Origin: Nitrobacteraceae bacterium AZCC 1564 | GTDB taxonomy: Bacteria > Pseudomonadota > Alphaproteobacteria > Rhizobiales > Xanthobacteraceae | Length of the DNA: 64,000 nucleotides | Direction of reading: 5' to 3' | Assembly (NCBI GenBank): GCA_036924835.1 | Contig: JBAGRR010000001.1 | Span: 3,425,001-3,489,000 of the forward strand | In this document: piece after piece, positions 37,849 through 48,938 of the stretch | Position numbering within the stretch: position 1 is the first letter of the stretch | Layout: each line of letters opens with the position of its first letter | The notes under the pieces: model-generated | What the model was told of the DNA's origin: nothing | The model's database searches: none | Seen by the model: only the letters and a program-made list of their open reading frames with translations | Position numbers and translations under genes: made by a program

Positions 37849-38298
37849 ATGGCTAAAGGTAAAAAGAAGAAGGACAAGAAAAGCAAAAAACAAAAGAAGC
37901 TGATGCTGGCGAGGAAGAGCGCCAAGAAGGCTTCCAAGAAGTCGGCGAAGAAAGCCGCGAAAAAGTCGGCCAAGAAATCTGTAAGGAAGGTCGCGAAGAA
38001 ATCCGCCAAGAAGGCGGCGAAGAAGAGCGCCAAGAAGGTCGCAAAGAAGTCAGCGAAGAAGGCCGCAAAAAAATCTGCCGCCAAGAAGGCAGCCCCTAAG
38101 AAAGCAGCTGCGAAAAAGGCTGCGCCGAGAAAGCGCGCGCCGAAGCCGGCTCCCGCCGAGGAGCCCGCGATGCCCGCTCCGGCTTCCACCGACACCGGCT
38201 GGCCTGAGCCCGCACCTGCTCCGTCGCCAGCTCCGGCGTCCAGCTGGCCGTCCAGCTTCGGTTCGAGCGGCCACAGCGACGACGATAACAACGCCTAA
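37849..38298 (+). CDS. Histone H1-like Lys/Ala-rich protein
   Basis: A 149-residue, strongly basic protein. From about residue 20 to 100 it consists of degenerate KKSAKKAA-type repeats, like the tail of histone H1 and bacterial H1-like (Hc1, AlgP) proteins, followed by an acidic/Pro-rich C-terminus (PAPAEEPAMPAPAS, then a Ser/Asp-rich end). Probable DNA- or RNA-binding nucleoid protein; partner unknown. ATG 37849 has an AGGAGG box; the upstream start at 37822 does not. The repeat makes the DNA low-complexity and prone to length change. Confidence 0.8.
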   Translation: MAKGKKKKDKKSKKQKKLMLARKSAKKASKKSAKKAAKKSAKKSVRKVAKKSAKKAAKKSAKKVAKKSAKKAAKKSAAKKAAPKKAAAKKAAPRKRAPKPAPAEEPAMPAPASTDTGWPEPAPAPSPAPASSWPSSFGSSGHSDDDNNA

Positions 38299-38328
38299 TA
38301 GCCTTGGTCTGACACGACAGACGATGCG

Positions 38329-38361
38329 AAGGCCGCAGCTCTCCCGCTGCGGCCTTTTTGT
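38329..38361 (+). terminator. Rho-independent terminator after H1-like gene
   Basis: AAGGCCGCAG ... CTGCGGCCTT (38329-38356) with an 8-base loop, followed by TTTG. Confidence 0.85.
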
Positions 38362-38412
38362 ATGCTGAAACGATAGAGCTTCGTCATCCAGAGCGAATCA
38401 AATCCGGAGAGC

Positions 38413-38501
38413 CAGTGTCCCGAATCCAAAGTTCGCCTTATCGTGCAGCGTGCTCCGTACCGGACTTTGGATTCGGGCGAACTTCTGAACCACCACACCA
38501 G
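38413..38501. repeat. CTAG palindromic element, chimeric copy
   Basis: A nearly complete hairpin (CCCGAATCCAAAGT ... ACTTTGGATTCGGG) is fused on its right side to the outer right arm of another subtype (GCGAACTTCTGAACC then ACCACACCAG). Both ends are CCAG-like rather than CTAG. It lies between the H1-like gene terminator and the porin gene; the rest of 38502-38770 shows no gene. Confidence 0.8.
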
Positions 38502-38785
38502 TGTCGAATCACCTCACTGTTCTCGCCGGAAAGCGAGGCGGTGAGCGGACACTCATTGCCGGCGGAGCGACGAAAGTATGTTGTGGGAATGCAACAGTGT
38601 GACGGAACATCGCTGGAGGATATCTGATCGCCTAAAAAGGCGGCAATTGCTTGGGTTTTTTGCTTCCCGCCCATCGAACGTGTCAGGCACATTATTGCCA
38701 TAAGTGAATTCCGTGCAGTCGATTGACGCTTGTCGCCGTGACATTCCGCAATCGCACTGAGGTTTAAACGATGATGGGGATCGTC

Positions 38786-39796
38786 ATGAAGAAGGCAAGT
38801 TTGTCGGTTGCAGCGATGATTGCGATGGGGCTCGGTTCGGCGTCCGCTGCTGATCTCGGCAAGGTTTACACGAAGGCTCCGCCACCGGTTGAGACGGTCT
38901 CGCCCTGGGATATTGCGTTCGGCGGCGGCATTGTGAGCGACTATGTGTTCCGCGGCGTGACCCAGTCGAACCACAAGCCGTCGGTGACCGCTTATTTCGA
39001 GCCCCGCTACAACGTCACCAAGGACCTGCAGCTTTACGTCGGTTCATCGTTCGAAAGCATCTCGTTCGCCAACCGCGCTGCCGCTGAAGTGGATATCTAC
39101 GGCGGCGTTCGTCCGACCTTCGGTCCGCTTGCCTTCGACTTTGGTGTCTGGGGCTATCTGTATCCAGGTGGAAGCTGCACCGGCGGTCTTCCCGGCTCTT
39201 CAACTGACGCGAACGTTGTTTGCCCAGGTGAAACCAACCCAGTTTTCCTCGCCAATGGCAACGTCATGAAGAAAGACGTCAGCTTCTTCGAAGTTTACGG
39301 CAAGGTGAACTACACCTTTAATGACTACTTCACGATGGGCGGCAACGTCTTCTACTCGCCGAACTTCCTCAACACCGGTGCAGACGGTACCTATGCTTCG
39401 GTGGTCGCGAAGGTCACGGCGCCTGGCACTCTGTTCGGAAGCAGCGGTATCGGCGCCTACGTGTCGGGTGAATTCGGTCGCCAGTGGCTTGGTACCTCTG
39501 ACTCCTTCTACGGTACCGGCATCGTCGGTGATCCGTTCCAGTTCGGCATCAAGTATGCGGACTACAACACTTGGAATATCGGTGTGGGCTTTACCTACAA
39601 GGTCTTCACCCTCGACCTGCGCTACTCCGACACCGACATGAGCAAGGGTGATTGCAACGCTTTCACCAGCGATTTCTCGGCTTCGCAGCCAGGCAATGCA
39701 ACCCCGATCAATCCGGGCGGGATCGGCTCCAAGTGGTGCGGTGCTACTTTCATCGCCAAGCTCTCGGCCGACGTGACGCTGGGCGCTCTGAAGTAA
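38786..39796 (+). CDS. TorF family putative porin
   Basis: A 336-residue outer-membrane beta-barrel precursor. The Sec signal is MKKASLSVAAMIAMGLGSAS with cleavage near ASA/AD. The mature start WDIAFGGGIVSDYVFRGVTQ is the hallmark of the TorF/TIGR02001 family, and it ends in a beta strand (FIAKLSADVTLGALK). Alternating aromatic strands such as WNIGVGFTYKVFTLDLRYSD support a barrel. ATG 38786 follows a GGGGA box; ATG 38771 in frame is an alternative. Substrate unknown. A strong terminator follows. Confidence 0.85.
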   Translation: MKKASLSVAAMIAMGLGSASAADLGKVYTKAPPPVETVSPWDIAFGGGIVSDYVFRGVTQSNHKPSVTAYFEPRYNVTKDLQLYVGSSFESISFANRAAAEVDIYGGVRPTFGPLAFDFGVWGYLYPGGSCTGGLPGSSTDANVVCPGETNPVFLANGNVMKKDVSFFEVYGKVNYTFNDYFTMGGNVFYSPNFLNTGADGTYASVVAKVTAPGTLFGSSGIGAYVSGEFGRQWLGTSDSFYGTGIVGDPFQFGIKYADYNTWNIGVGFTYKVFTLDLRYSDTDMSKGDCNAFTSDFSASQPGNATPINPGGIGSKWCGATFIAKLSADVTLGALK

Positions 39797-39818
39797 CTTC
39801 CTTCTCCAATGAAACTAT

Positions 39819-39850
39819 AGGCGGCAGAGCAAATCTGCCGCCTTTTTTAT
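39819..39850 (+). terminator. Rho-independent terminator after porin gene
   Basis: AGGCGGCAGA GCAAA TCTGCCGCCT (39819-39843), 10-bp stem, followed by TTTTTATT. Confidence 0.9.
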
Positions 39851-39954
39851 TGAGGCGCTTGAGTTTGGCGTTTCGCTTGATACGCAAGTTACCGAAGCGG
39901 CGTTTTAATATCTCTGGAGGACGCGCTCGTATCATCCGGTCGTCCCAGCGGGTT

Positions 39955-41703
39955 TCACACTGGGTTTGCCGCCCTCTGTTTGTCGGCAAGACTAAACTGC
40001 TCTCCCGTCCGCTCCAATGAAACCTGCCGCTGATGGAAGCTCTCGAGCGTGGTCCGATGTCCGATTGAGATGATCGTCGTTGCTGGGAGCTTCTCAGTGA
40101 TCAGCCGATACAGAAGAGCTTCCGACGGCTCATCGAGCGATGCGGTTGCTTCATCGAGGAACAGATATTGCGGCGCCTGCAGAAGGGCACGGGCAATTCC
40201 AAGGCGCTGCTGCTCGCCAAGGGAGAGCGTCCGGTTCCAGTGGCCTTCCTCGTCGAGTTTCGAGGCGAGTGTCGGAAGCCCGACGAGCTTGAGGACCTCA
40301 CTTAGTTTGTCCGCGCTGAAGGTGGCATTTGGTGCGGGATAGGTGATCGCGGCCGACAGCGGACCGACAGGGAAGTACGGCCGCTGCGGCAGCATCATCA
40401 ACGTCGCATCTTTTGGAATCGAGATCATGCCCTTGCCGAAGGGCCAGATCCCGGCAATCGCGCGGAACAACGTTGATTTCCCTGCACCCGATGGACCGGT
40501 CACTAGCGTGCGTTCGCCGGCCTTGAACGTGAAACCGTTGGCCCCGACCAGCGGTGCGCCGTTGGGCAGTTGCAACAGCAGCTCCTTGAGGCTGATCGTG
40601 TTGGAGCCTGCGTTGGGCGTGACGTGAATCGATTGAGGAGCGGTGGCGAGAGTCCTGGCCGCATTGATGCCGATTTCAAATCCGTCAAGGCGAGCCACAA
40701 CCGCCTGCCACTCGGCCAGGGTGCGATACGTTGTGATGAAAAAGGACAGTGCGCCTTGTACGCTGCCAAAGGCAGATGCGGTCTGCATCATGCCGCCGAG
40801 CTGTATTTTCTCGGCGAAGTAGGCCGGCGCCACCAGAATATAAGGAAAGATCACCGACGCCTGCGAGTAGCTGGCTGTGAACGCGGTGATCTTCTTGGTG
40901 CGGGTCATGATGCCGAGCCAGTTGTCGACGACGTGCCCGAATCGCACCAGGAGTCGTTCGCGCTCTGCCGGTTCGCCGCGTAGAAGTGCGATCTGTTCGG
41001 AGTTTTCGCGGACGCGGACCAGATTGAAGCGGAAGTCCGCTTCATAGCGTTGCTGCCGGAAATCGAGGCCGACCAGTGGATGGCCGATCAGCTGTGTCAA
41101 CCAAGTGCCGAGCACGGCGTAGATCAGTGCACCCCAAACCATGTATCCGGGAAAGTCGATGTCCTTCCCGAACAGGTGCAGTGGTGCGGCGTTGGACAGT
41201 GTCCAAAGGATGACGATGAAGGAGGCGAGCGTCACGACCGAGTTCAAAAGGCCCAGGCCGATGTTCAACGTGCGATCGACGAACAACTTGACGTCGTCAG
41301 TGATGCGCTGGTCCGGGTTATCGGCAGCATCGCCCTGCAACTGCATGCGATAGTGATTGGCGTGATCGAGCCACTCCACGAGGTAGCGTTGCGTCATCCA
41401 TTTGCGCCACCTGATTTGCAGCCATTGGTTCAGGTAAAGCTGATAAACCGCGAGTGCTATAAAGGCCGCGGCCAGCACGCAAAAATAAGTGATCTCGTAG
41501 ACGAAATTGTCCCAATTGCGTTCCTGCAGCGCATTGTAGAAGCGGTTGTTCCAGGTATTTAGCAGCACTGAGATACCGACGATGGCAAGCTCGATGGCAA
41601 TCACTGCGGCCAGCAGGATGCGGCCTGCCCATTTGTCGTCGGAGCGGAAGTAAGGTGCAGCAATACGCCACACCGTTGCGAGCGTTGAGCCGATACCATT
41701 CAC
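39955..41703 (-). CDS. SbmA/BacA-like ABC transporter (fused permease-ATPase)
   Basis: A 582-residue half-transporter with an N-terminal ABC_membrane_2 domain (about six hydrophobic segments between residues 25 and 330, including LNTWNNRFYNALQERNWDNF, typical of the SbmA/BacA/YddA group) and a C-terminal ATPase with Walker A GPSGAGKST, signature LSLGEQQR and Walker B YLFLDEATAS. Relatives import peptides or move very-long-chain acyl groups (peroxisomal ABCD-like); the substrate is unknown. The start is GTG at 41703. It is convergent with the porin gene and divergent from lldP. Confidence 0.87.
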   Translation of the reverse strand: MNGIGSTLATVWRIAAPYFRSDDKWAGRILLAAVIAIELAIVGISVLLNTWNNRFYNALQERNWDNFVYEITYFCVLAAAFIALAVYQLYLNQWLQIRWRKWMTQRYLVEWLDHANHYRMQLQGDAADNPDQRITDDVKLFVDRTLNIGLGLLNSVVTLASFIVILWTLSNAAPLHLFGKDIDFPGYMVWGALIYAVLGTWLTQLIGHPLVGLDFRQQRYEADFRFNLVRVRENSEQIALLRGEPAERERLLVRFGHVVDNWLGIMTRTKKITAFTASYSQASVIFPYILVAPAYFAEKIQLGGMMQTASAFGSVQGALSFFITTYRTLAEWQAVVARLDGFEIGINAARTLATAPQSIHVTPNAGSNTISLKELLLQLPNGAPLVGANGFTFKAGERTLVTGPSGAGKSTLFRAIAGIWPFGKGMISIPKDATLMMLPQRPYFPVGPLSAAITYPAPNATFSADKLSEVLKLVGLPTLASKLDEEGHWNRTLSLGEQQRLGIARALLQAPQYLFLDEATASLDEPSEALLYRLITEKLPATTIISIGHRTTLESFHQRQVSLERTGEQFSLADKQRAANPV

Positions 41704-42012
41704 AGAATTATGCTCCTCGGAAAGGGCTTCAACGCCCTGAAAGATCTATGAAATTCGCAGTTTTAAGACTAAAGTAGCAAAGCGGCACGCGTGCGGCATC
41801 TTGTCCAAACTGCGGTATTCACCCTAGCATGTGCCCGACGGCGAGGGCCGGGGGGCATCTCTGTTCGCAGCATTGTGAGCGTTTTTTGGCGGTTGGCCGA
41901 CGTTCTTCCATTCTGAACATGTTGTGACGGGTGTCCTTTCATCCCCGCCAGATGCTTGGCCAACCACGCTCTGGTCAGACGTCAGGTTTTAATGACGTGG
42001 GGAGGAAGTTCC
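41704..42012. other. Divergent intergenic region, ABC gene / lldP
   Basis: About 310 bp that must hold promoters for both divergent genes. TTGGCCAA at about 41957 and GGTCAGAC at about 41972 are short symmetric sequences that could be regulator sites (GntR-type regulators often control lactate permease genes), but no full operator can be supported. No gene and no CTAG element is seen. Confidence 0.4.
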
Positions 42013-43677
42013 ATGTGGAATCAAATTTATAACCCGATGGGGAATGCGGCGCTTTCCACCATCGCTGCCGCCATTCCGGTGGTCACGCTGCTGGTGCTGA
42101 TCGCCAGTGGCAAGGTCAAGGCGCACATCGCGGCGATCATCGCCTTGATCGTCACCAACATCATCACGATCTTCGTTTTCACGATGCCGGCGGACATGTC
42201 GATCCGCGCCTCACTGCTCGGCGTCGTGACGGGCTTCTTCCCGATCGGCTGGATCGTGCTCAACGTCATTTTCCTCTACCGCATTACGGTCGAGACCGGG
42301 CGGTTTGAATTGCTTCAGCGCGCGATTGGCAGCGTAACTGAAGATCGCCGCCTGCAACTGCTGCTCATCGCTTTCTCGTTCGGTGCCTTCTTCGAGGGTG
42401 CATCCGGTTTTGGTACGCCGGTTGCGATCACCGGTGCGGTGCTGATTGGTCTCGGCTTCTCGCCGCTGGCTGCTTCCGGCCTGTCGCTGATCGCCAATAC
42501 CGCGCCGGTAGCTTACGGTGCGCTCGGCACCCCGATCCAGGGCCTTGCCTCGGTCACCGGACTTGATCCGTATCTTCTCGGCGCCATGGTCGGCCGGCAG
42601 CTTCCCTTCTTCTCGTTGCTCGTGCCGTTCTGGGTGATCTGGGCGTTCGCGGGCTGGCGCGGCATGATGGCGGTGTGGCCGGCCATTCTCGTCACGGGCG
42701 TTTCGTTCGCAATTCCCCAGTACGTGATCTCAAACTTCATCAATCCCTGGATCGTGGACATCGGTGCTTCGCTGATCTCGATGGGTGCGCTGATCCTATT
42801 CCTGAAGGTTTGGCACCCGAGGGAGCTGTGGCTGTCGCCGGCGCTGCGCGGCAAGGACGAGTCCGCTGCTACGATGACGGCCGCCAAGCCGCTCGACAAA
42901 ACACCGCTTACCCAGTCGCAGCTGTGGAGCTCGCTGCTGCCGTGGATCATCGTCTGCGTCGTGATGCTGATCTGGGGTAATGGCTCGTTCAAGACCTGGG
43001 CGAACTCAATCTTCACCTGGAACTACCCGGTTCCTGGCCTCCACAACATGATTAACAAGGTGCCCCCAGTGGCGGCGAAGGAAACAAAGGAAGGCGCAGT
43101 CTTCGCGTTCACCTACCTGTCCTTCACCGGCACAGGCATGCTGATCGCAGCGATCATCTCTGGTCTTTTGATGGGCTTCTCGCTTCCCAAGATGATCGCG
43201 GAGTATGGCCGCACCATCAGGATCTGCGCGATTTCGCTCATCACGATCTCAGCGATGCTGGCGATCGGTACGCTGACGCGTTTGTCGGGTGTCGACGCGA
43301 CGCTGGGTCTCGCCTTCGCAGCGACTGGTGTGTTGTATCCGTTCTTCGGCACATTGCTCGGCTGGTTGGGCGTGGCGCTGACCGGATCCGATACGTCTTC
43401 GAACATCCTGTTCGGCAACTTGCAGAGAATCACGTCGGAACAGCTCGGCCTTTCGCCGATCTTGATGGCTGCCGCGAACTCGTCAGGTGGTGTCATGGGC
43501 AAGATGATCGACGCACAGTCGATCGTGGTGGCCTCTACCGCGACCAATTGGTACGGCCATGAGGGTTCGATCCTGCGTTATGTCTTCTGGCATTCGATCG
43601 TGCTGGCGTGCCTTGTGGGTATCCTCGTGACCCTGCAGGCTTACGTCTATCCGTTTACGATGCTGGTTATTAAGTAA
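42013..43677 (+). CDS. lldP: L-lactate permease
   Basis: LctP-family permease for lactate, and in some members glycolate, by proton symport. The 554-residue protein has about 12-14 membrane segments and the motifs FFEGASGFGTPVAITGAVLIG (around residues 129-149), NTAPVAYGALGTPI and GSDTSSNILFGNLQ. ATG 42013 follows a strong GGGGAGGAAG box; in-frame starts at 41956 and 41992 are weaker. Its position 4 kb from glcDEF would fit uptake of glycolate or lactate for oxidation, an inference. A terminator follows. Confidence 0.93.
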   Translation: MWNQIYNPMGNAALSTIAAAIPVVTLLVLIASGKVKAHIAAIIALIVTNIITIFVFTMPADMSIRASLLGVVTGFFPIGWIVLNVIFLYRITVETGRFELLQRAIGSVTEDRRLQLLLIAFSFGAFFEGASGFGTPVAITGAVLIGLGFSPLAASGLSLIANTAPVAYGALGTPIQGLASVTGLDPYLLGAMVGRQLPFFSLLVPFWVIWAFAGWRGMMAVWPAILVTGVSFAIPQYVISNFINPWIVDIGASLISMGALILFLKVWHPRELWLSPALRGKDESAATMTAAKPLDKTPLTQSQLWSSLLPWIIVCVVMLIWGNGSFKTWANSIFTWNYPVPGLHNMINKVPPVAAKETKEGAVFAFTYLSFTGTGMLIAAIISGLLMGFSLPKMIAEYGRTIRICAISLITISAMLAIGTLTRLSGVDATLGLAFAATGVLYPFFGTLLGWLGVALTGSDTSSNILFGNLQRITSEQLGLSPILMAAANSSGGVMGKMIDAQSIVVASTATNWYGHEGSILRYVFWHSIVLACLVGILVTLQAYVYPFTMLVIK

Positions 43678-43699
43678 TCCGCGAACTTTCTGGAAACAA

Positions 43700-43732
43700 A
43701 AATCCCCGCGGCGCGAGCTGCGGGGATTTGCA
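43700..43732 (+). terminator. Rho-independent terminator after lldP
   Basis: AAATCCCCGC ... GCGGGGATTT (43700-43729), 10-bp stem, 10-base loop; the T-run is short because it falls within the stem. Confidence 0.8.
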
Positions 43733-43817
43733 TTTGAAGTGCGCTATTTAAGCAGCGCGTATGCTGGCAATTGACACACTCCACGGGTACAACGGCGCGC
43801 AGCTAAAATCGGAAGTG

Positions 43818-44234
43818 ATGGTAATGACTTTGAAATTCAGGCGGCATGCGACTCTTGCCCTTGTCTTGTTGACAATGGCGCTTGCAGCGACATCATCCCG
43901 TGCGGACAGCGGATTTCCTTTCGGGCTCGAAATAACTCTCGAGGCAGCGCCGCAATCTGGCTCAAAGCGCATTCCGTCTCTCGAGATCGGTGACAACGGC
44001 GAAGTCATTCTCAGCCTGTGGTGCAAGACCGGCAAAGGTCAGTTTTCAGTGGCCAATGACACGGTCATTTTCGTTCCGGGGCAGCTCGATGATCGCAACT
44101 GCACGCCTGCCAATGCGCAGGCCGATGATGCCCTGATCAGTGCACTGAGCGAGGCCGCTACATGGAAGCGGCAGGGTGATTTCGTCTCGTTCGTCGGCGC
44201 GAAGACCTTGCGGTTTCGACTGAACACGAACTAA
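43818..44234 (+). CDS. Small exported protein of unknown function
   Basis: Product of about 138 residues from ATG 43818 (MVMTLKFRRHATLALVLL) with a Sec signal ending SSRADS. The mature part contains one Cys pair (SLWCKTGKG and DRNCTPAN) that could form a disulfide in the periplasm and a C-terminal GDFVSFVGAKTLRFRL, a strand pattern reminiscent of META/HslJ domains. That resemblance is weak. ATG 43761 in frame is an alternative start. Its end is 3 bp from the convergent oxidoreductase gene. Confidence 0.65.
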   Translation: MVMTLKFRRHATLALVLLTMALAATSSRADSGFPFGLEITLEAAPQSGSKRIPSLEIGDNGEVILSLWCKTGKGQFSVANDTVIFVPGQLDDRNCTPANAQADDALISALSEAATWKRQGDFVSFVGAKTLRFRLNTN

Positions 44235-44237
44235 ACG

Positions 44238-45725
44238 TCAGCGCTGACTCAAGATCATGTCCGCACAGGCCTCCGCGGACTGGATGACGCCGGTGTACCC
44301 ACCGAGCCCTGTGTAGGCGGACGCGAGGTAGAGGCCAGTGATTGGCGTCACATTCGTTTGCCGCGGAAGGTTTCCTGCGCGTGATGGTGTTGGCGCAAAG
44401 CCATAGACCGAGCCATGTGGTGCGCTGAGATATTGCCGGACTGAGAAGGCTGTATTGAACGACGATGCAACGACGGCGTTAGACAGTCCCGTGAAGTGTT
44501 TTTCGAGATAGGCGACGATGGCGTCCTGCCAGCGGGCTCGTTTGGCGCGATACTCATCCTGGCTCAATCCATCCCAGTTTATCAGGGCATCCGGTCCGAC
44601 CACTGAGAGAACGTAGGGTGGGGCAGGCACCCCAGAATCGATTGCTGCATAATCGACGATTGCAAGCGGCGGCATCCGGTCGCCCGGTTCGTTTGCCATC
44701 AGCGCCGTACCTTGAGAATAATCTGCAAAGCGCTTCATCCAATCGGGCAGTAGCTGTGTCGAATAGCTGTCGATGCCGAATTCTCGGGGCGGCTTTGACA
44801 ATCCAAGGGTGAGAGCGAACAGCGAAAGCGATGGTTGGCGGTCGGCATAAACTGCGCGCAGTTCAGCGCCGCGCGTGTCCGGCAAGAGAGAGGCTATATT
44901 TTCAGGGGCCGCGTTGCCAATAACGCATGACGTCTCGACAACCTGCGGATCGCTGCCGTCTTTAGCGGTATGTGCCAAGCCACAGACCACTCCGTTGGAA
45001 TCCAGATTGATCGCCCTCGCAGTGCGGCGGAGAAAGACGTCGCTACCCGTTGCGCGAATGGCGCGAGCGAGCGCGCTGGACAAGCGCTGCGATCCCCCCT
45101 GCACATAGACGCCACCGTTCAAGAGGTACGTACCCTGCGCCATCGCGAATAGCGCCCACGACGTGGTCTCAGGGTTATCGTGGTAATAGGAGAGGTTCGC
45201 CGCCACCGCTGCTTTCAGCGCTTCATTGTCGCCGAACACCTGTTGCAGCTTCTGCGAAAGCGAAAGAGACCAATCAATCGACGACGGAGCACGCACGGGC
45301 GCACCCACGGCGGCTCCGATTTGCTCCATCTCGCCGAGCAGTTTCGCGATGCTGCTACAGGCCTCGGGAAAACGTTCGGCAAGAGCTTGTCTTAGTGCAC
45401 TGAAATTGTCCGGCAGCGCGAACGGTGTATCAACTGGACCGCCACGCACTGTGTAGAATTGCTTGGCCGGAACCCACGTCAACGCGTCGAGCACCCCGGC
45501 GCGGGTTAGGGGACGGTGCTTCGGATTGCGAGGATCACGAGGGTTACTGGTCTCATGCAGCGAGCCTTCGACAAACAGTTCGCCGACCTTGTAACTCGAT
45601 GCCGCGCCTCCAACAGAGTTGCCGCGTTCAACGAGCAGAATCTTCCGTCCTGCGCGCGCCAAAATCGCACCGGCTGTGAGGCCGCCGAGGCCCGCGCCGA
45701 TGATGACGGCATCATAGCGCGCCAT
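44238..45725 (-). CDS. CrtI/RetSat-like FAD-dependent oxidoreductase
   Basis: A 495-residue flavoprotein of the phytoene desaturase/carotenoid isomerase-like amine-oxidase superfamily. The N-terminal FAD fold is VIIGAGLGGLTAGAILARAG (residues 8-27) followed by the ERGNSVGGAASS loop; a second glycine-rich region VYVQGGSQRLSSALARAI and the C-terminal LYLASAYTGLGGYTGVIQSA, which holds the flavin, are present. No carotenoid cluster is nearby, so the substrate (carotenoid, retinoid or other polyene/lipid) is unknown. Confidence 0.85.
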   Translation of the reverse strand: MARYDAVIIGAGLGGLTAGAILARAGRKILLVERGNSVGGAASSYKVGELFVEGSLHETSNPRDPRNPKHRPLTRAGVLDALTWVPAKQFYTVRGGPVDTPFALPDNFSALRQALAERFPEACSSIAKLLGEMEQIGAAVGAPVRAPSSIDWSLSLSQKLQQVFGDNEALKAAVAANLSYYHDNPETTSWALFAMAQGTYLLNGGVYVQGGSQRLSSALARAIRATGSDVFLRRTARAINLDSNGVVCGLAHTAKDGSDPQVVETSCVIGNAAPENIASLLPDTRGAELRAVYADRQPSLSLFALTLGLSKPPREFGIDSYSTQLLPDWMKRFADYSQGTALMANEPGDRMPPLAIVDYAAIDSGVPAPPYVLSVVGPDALINWDGLSQDEYRAKRARWQDAIVAYLEKHFTGLSNAVVASSFNTAFSVRQYLSAPHGSVYGFAPTPSRAGNLPRQTNVTPITGLYLASAYTGLGGYTGVIQSAEACADMILSQR

Positions 45726-45763
45726 GCGTCACGGGACTCCCAAGCAGGATGCTGCTGAGGGCA

Positions 45764-46969
45764 TTATTTCCAGGCTGCCTTATCGGTATCCCAGCGCTGT
45801 CCCTTTAGTTCGGTGGCAAGCGCTTTGATCAGTCCGTCATCGTCGTTGAAGGTGCTTTCTTCCTCGCCACCGGAATTCTCCGCGATCTGCAGGTGCGGGC
45901 CCGCGGTTTCATCGGTGGTCTTGGTGGAAGGTACCCCGAGCCAGACGACCATCCGATCGCTTGATCCCGGTTTGTCGGGACTGATCAGCGCCGTCATCTC
46001 AAGGGTTTCGGTGAGCTCGAGTGCTGGTGCCAGTTGGCTCGGCCGGGTGACGGTAAAGGTCAGTTCGCCGGTGGTATCATTCCAGCTCGACGATTGTGGC
46101 TTGGCCGATAGCACCTTGGCCGCAATGTTTGAGAGAGCCGCCGCGAATTTCTCCTTGTTCAGCTTGCCGCCGTCGTTCCATTCGGCTCCCGAAAATCGGA
46201 TCGCGCGCTCCATGTCATAAGTGCCGGTGGTCCAGCCCGCGGAGACAGCGCCTGGCGCGGCCTTCAACGTGCTGACGAGTGTAGGAGCTCTCGCGGGATC
46301 GACGAGCACGCGCAACACCTGCTGGCCCGTCCGCAACGCATTGCAGTCGGTGACGATGCTGTCGAGCGCGACCTGAACATTTTGTCCTTTCAGGCTTTTG
46401 ATCAGGTCGATGAAACCTTCGCGTTTCACCCTGACGGCCACCGACTGTGGCGATACTTGGGTGAAGTCCTTCGGGCTTTCGACAAGATCGTCGTCGGCAA
46501 CTTGCGATTGCTGAAATTCGGTTTCGTCGATGTCCGCGTTGTCCGGTGAGTTGATCGTCGACACGAGGTTGCCGACGGTGATCTTGCCGCCGAACGAGAA
46601 AGACTTTCCGGCCTGCTTACGGGTGAGATTGATGGTGACGGGCGTGTGGTTTTCGGTGCTTTGTCCGGAGCCGGTCAGTTTTTCGCCGTCAGGCTTCAGC
46701 TCGATGGCAAAGCGATCCTTGCGATCGGAGGTCGCGGAAACCGAATAGCAAACGTCGAGCACGGCCGAGACCAGCTTACCACCTTGACGAGTCTCCTTGA
46801 TGAACGCGTCCACCGGTAGATCACCAAGCAAGTCTCCCAGCGAGGAGAAATAGCGCGTCTCTCCTGTTCCCGCCGCAGCTTTAGTGTTGTCCTTGGTTTG
46901 CGCCTGCACCTGGGTCCACGAAGTTGCACCCGCGAGGGCAACGGCACAGCCAATTATTAATTTGCGCAT
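45764..46969 (-). CDS. Exported protein of unknown function
   Basis: A 401-residue protein from ATG 46969 (MRKLIIGCAVALAGATSWTQ) with a Sec signal ending VQAQ. The mature part has no family I recognise; it contains repeated beta-strand-like stretches (TFTVTRPSQLAPALELTETL) and one likely disulfide pair. The frame remains open to 47602 but that extension runs antisense through the groEL 3' end and terminator and is not accepted. It lies downstream of groEL, after that gene's terminator, so it probably has its own promoter. Confidence 0.7.
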   Translation of the reverse strand: MRKLIIGCAVALAGATSWTQVQAQTKDNTKAAAGTGETRYFSSLGDLLGDLPVDAFIKETRQGGKLVSAVLDVCYSVSATSDRKDRFAIELKPDGEKLTGSGQSTENHTPVTINLTRKQAGKSFSFGGKITVGNLVSTINSPDNADIDETEFQQSQVADDDLVESPKDFTQVSPQSVAVRVKREGFIDLIKSLKGQNVQVALDSIVTDCNALRTGQQVLRVLVDPARAPTLVSTLKAAPGAVSAGWTTGTYDMERAIRFSGAEWNDGGKLNKEKFAAALSNIAAKVLSAKPQSSSWNDTTGELTFTVTRPSQLAPALELTETLEMTALISPDKPGSSDRMVVWLGVPSTKTTDETAGPHLQIAENSGGEEESTFNDDDGLIKALATELKGQRWDTDKAAWK

Positions 46970-47082
46970 GGTCTTCAGCCTGATTCGACGGAGAGGGCGG
47001 ATCATCGGAGGTCGCACAATCTCAAAAGCCGGGTGAATTGTCGCGCGGTTTTTTGGACGCCCGATAACAAAGAGGTCAGACA

Positions 47083-47112
47083 ATAAAAAAGGCCGCCCGA
47101 AGGCGGCCTTTG
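47083..47112 (-). terminator. Rho-independent terminator after groEL
   Basis: On the minus strand AAAGGCCGCC TTCG GGCGGCCTTT followed by TTTATTG: a 10-bp stem, TTCG tetraloop and T-run, 24 bp after the groEL stop. Confidence 0.9.
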
Positions 47113-47135
47113 ATGTCTGTGGCGAGATGATGAGC

Positions 47136-48806
<1,671 letters not shown>

Positions 48807-48815
48807 TTATGGGGT

Positions 48816-48862
48816 GCGCCATCCTGAGGGAGCAGCGCTTGCGCGAGCCTCAAGGATGGCGG
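48816..48862. repeat. Dispersed palindromic repeat inside groESL
   Basis: GCGCCATCCTGAGG ... CCTCAAGGATGGCGGC: outer arms GCCATCCT/AGGATGGC pair, with AGCGCTTGCGCGAG between. The CATCCTGAGG ... CCTCnAGGATG motif is a widespread intergenic repeat type in Rhizobiales. Here it sits between groES and groEL and may form an mRNA hairpin that adjusts their relative expression or stability. Confidence 0.7.
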
Positions 48863-48938
48863 CCGATGTGATAGCAGTAGGAATTTTTCGTCTTTCGGGC
48901 CTTCGCTGTGCGCAAGTCCCCGAAAGTCAACGGCGGCC

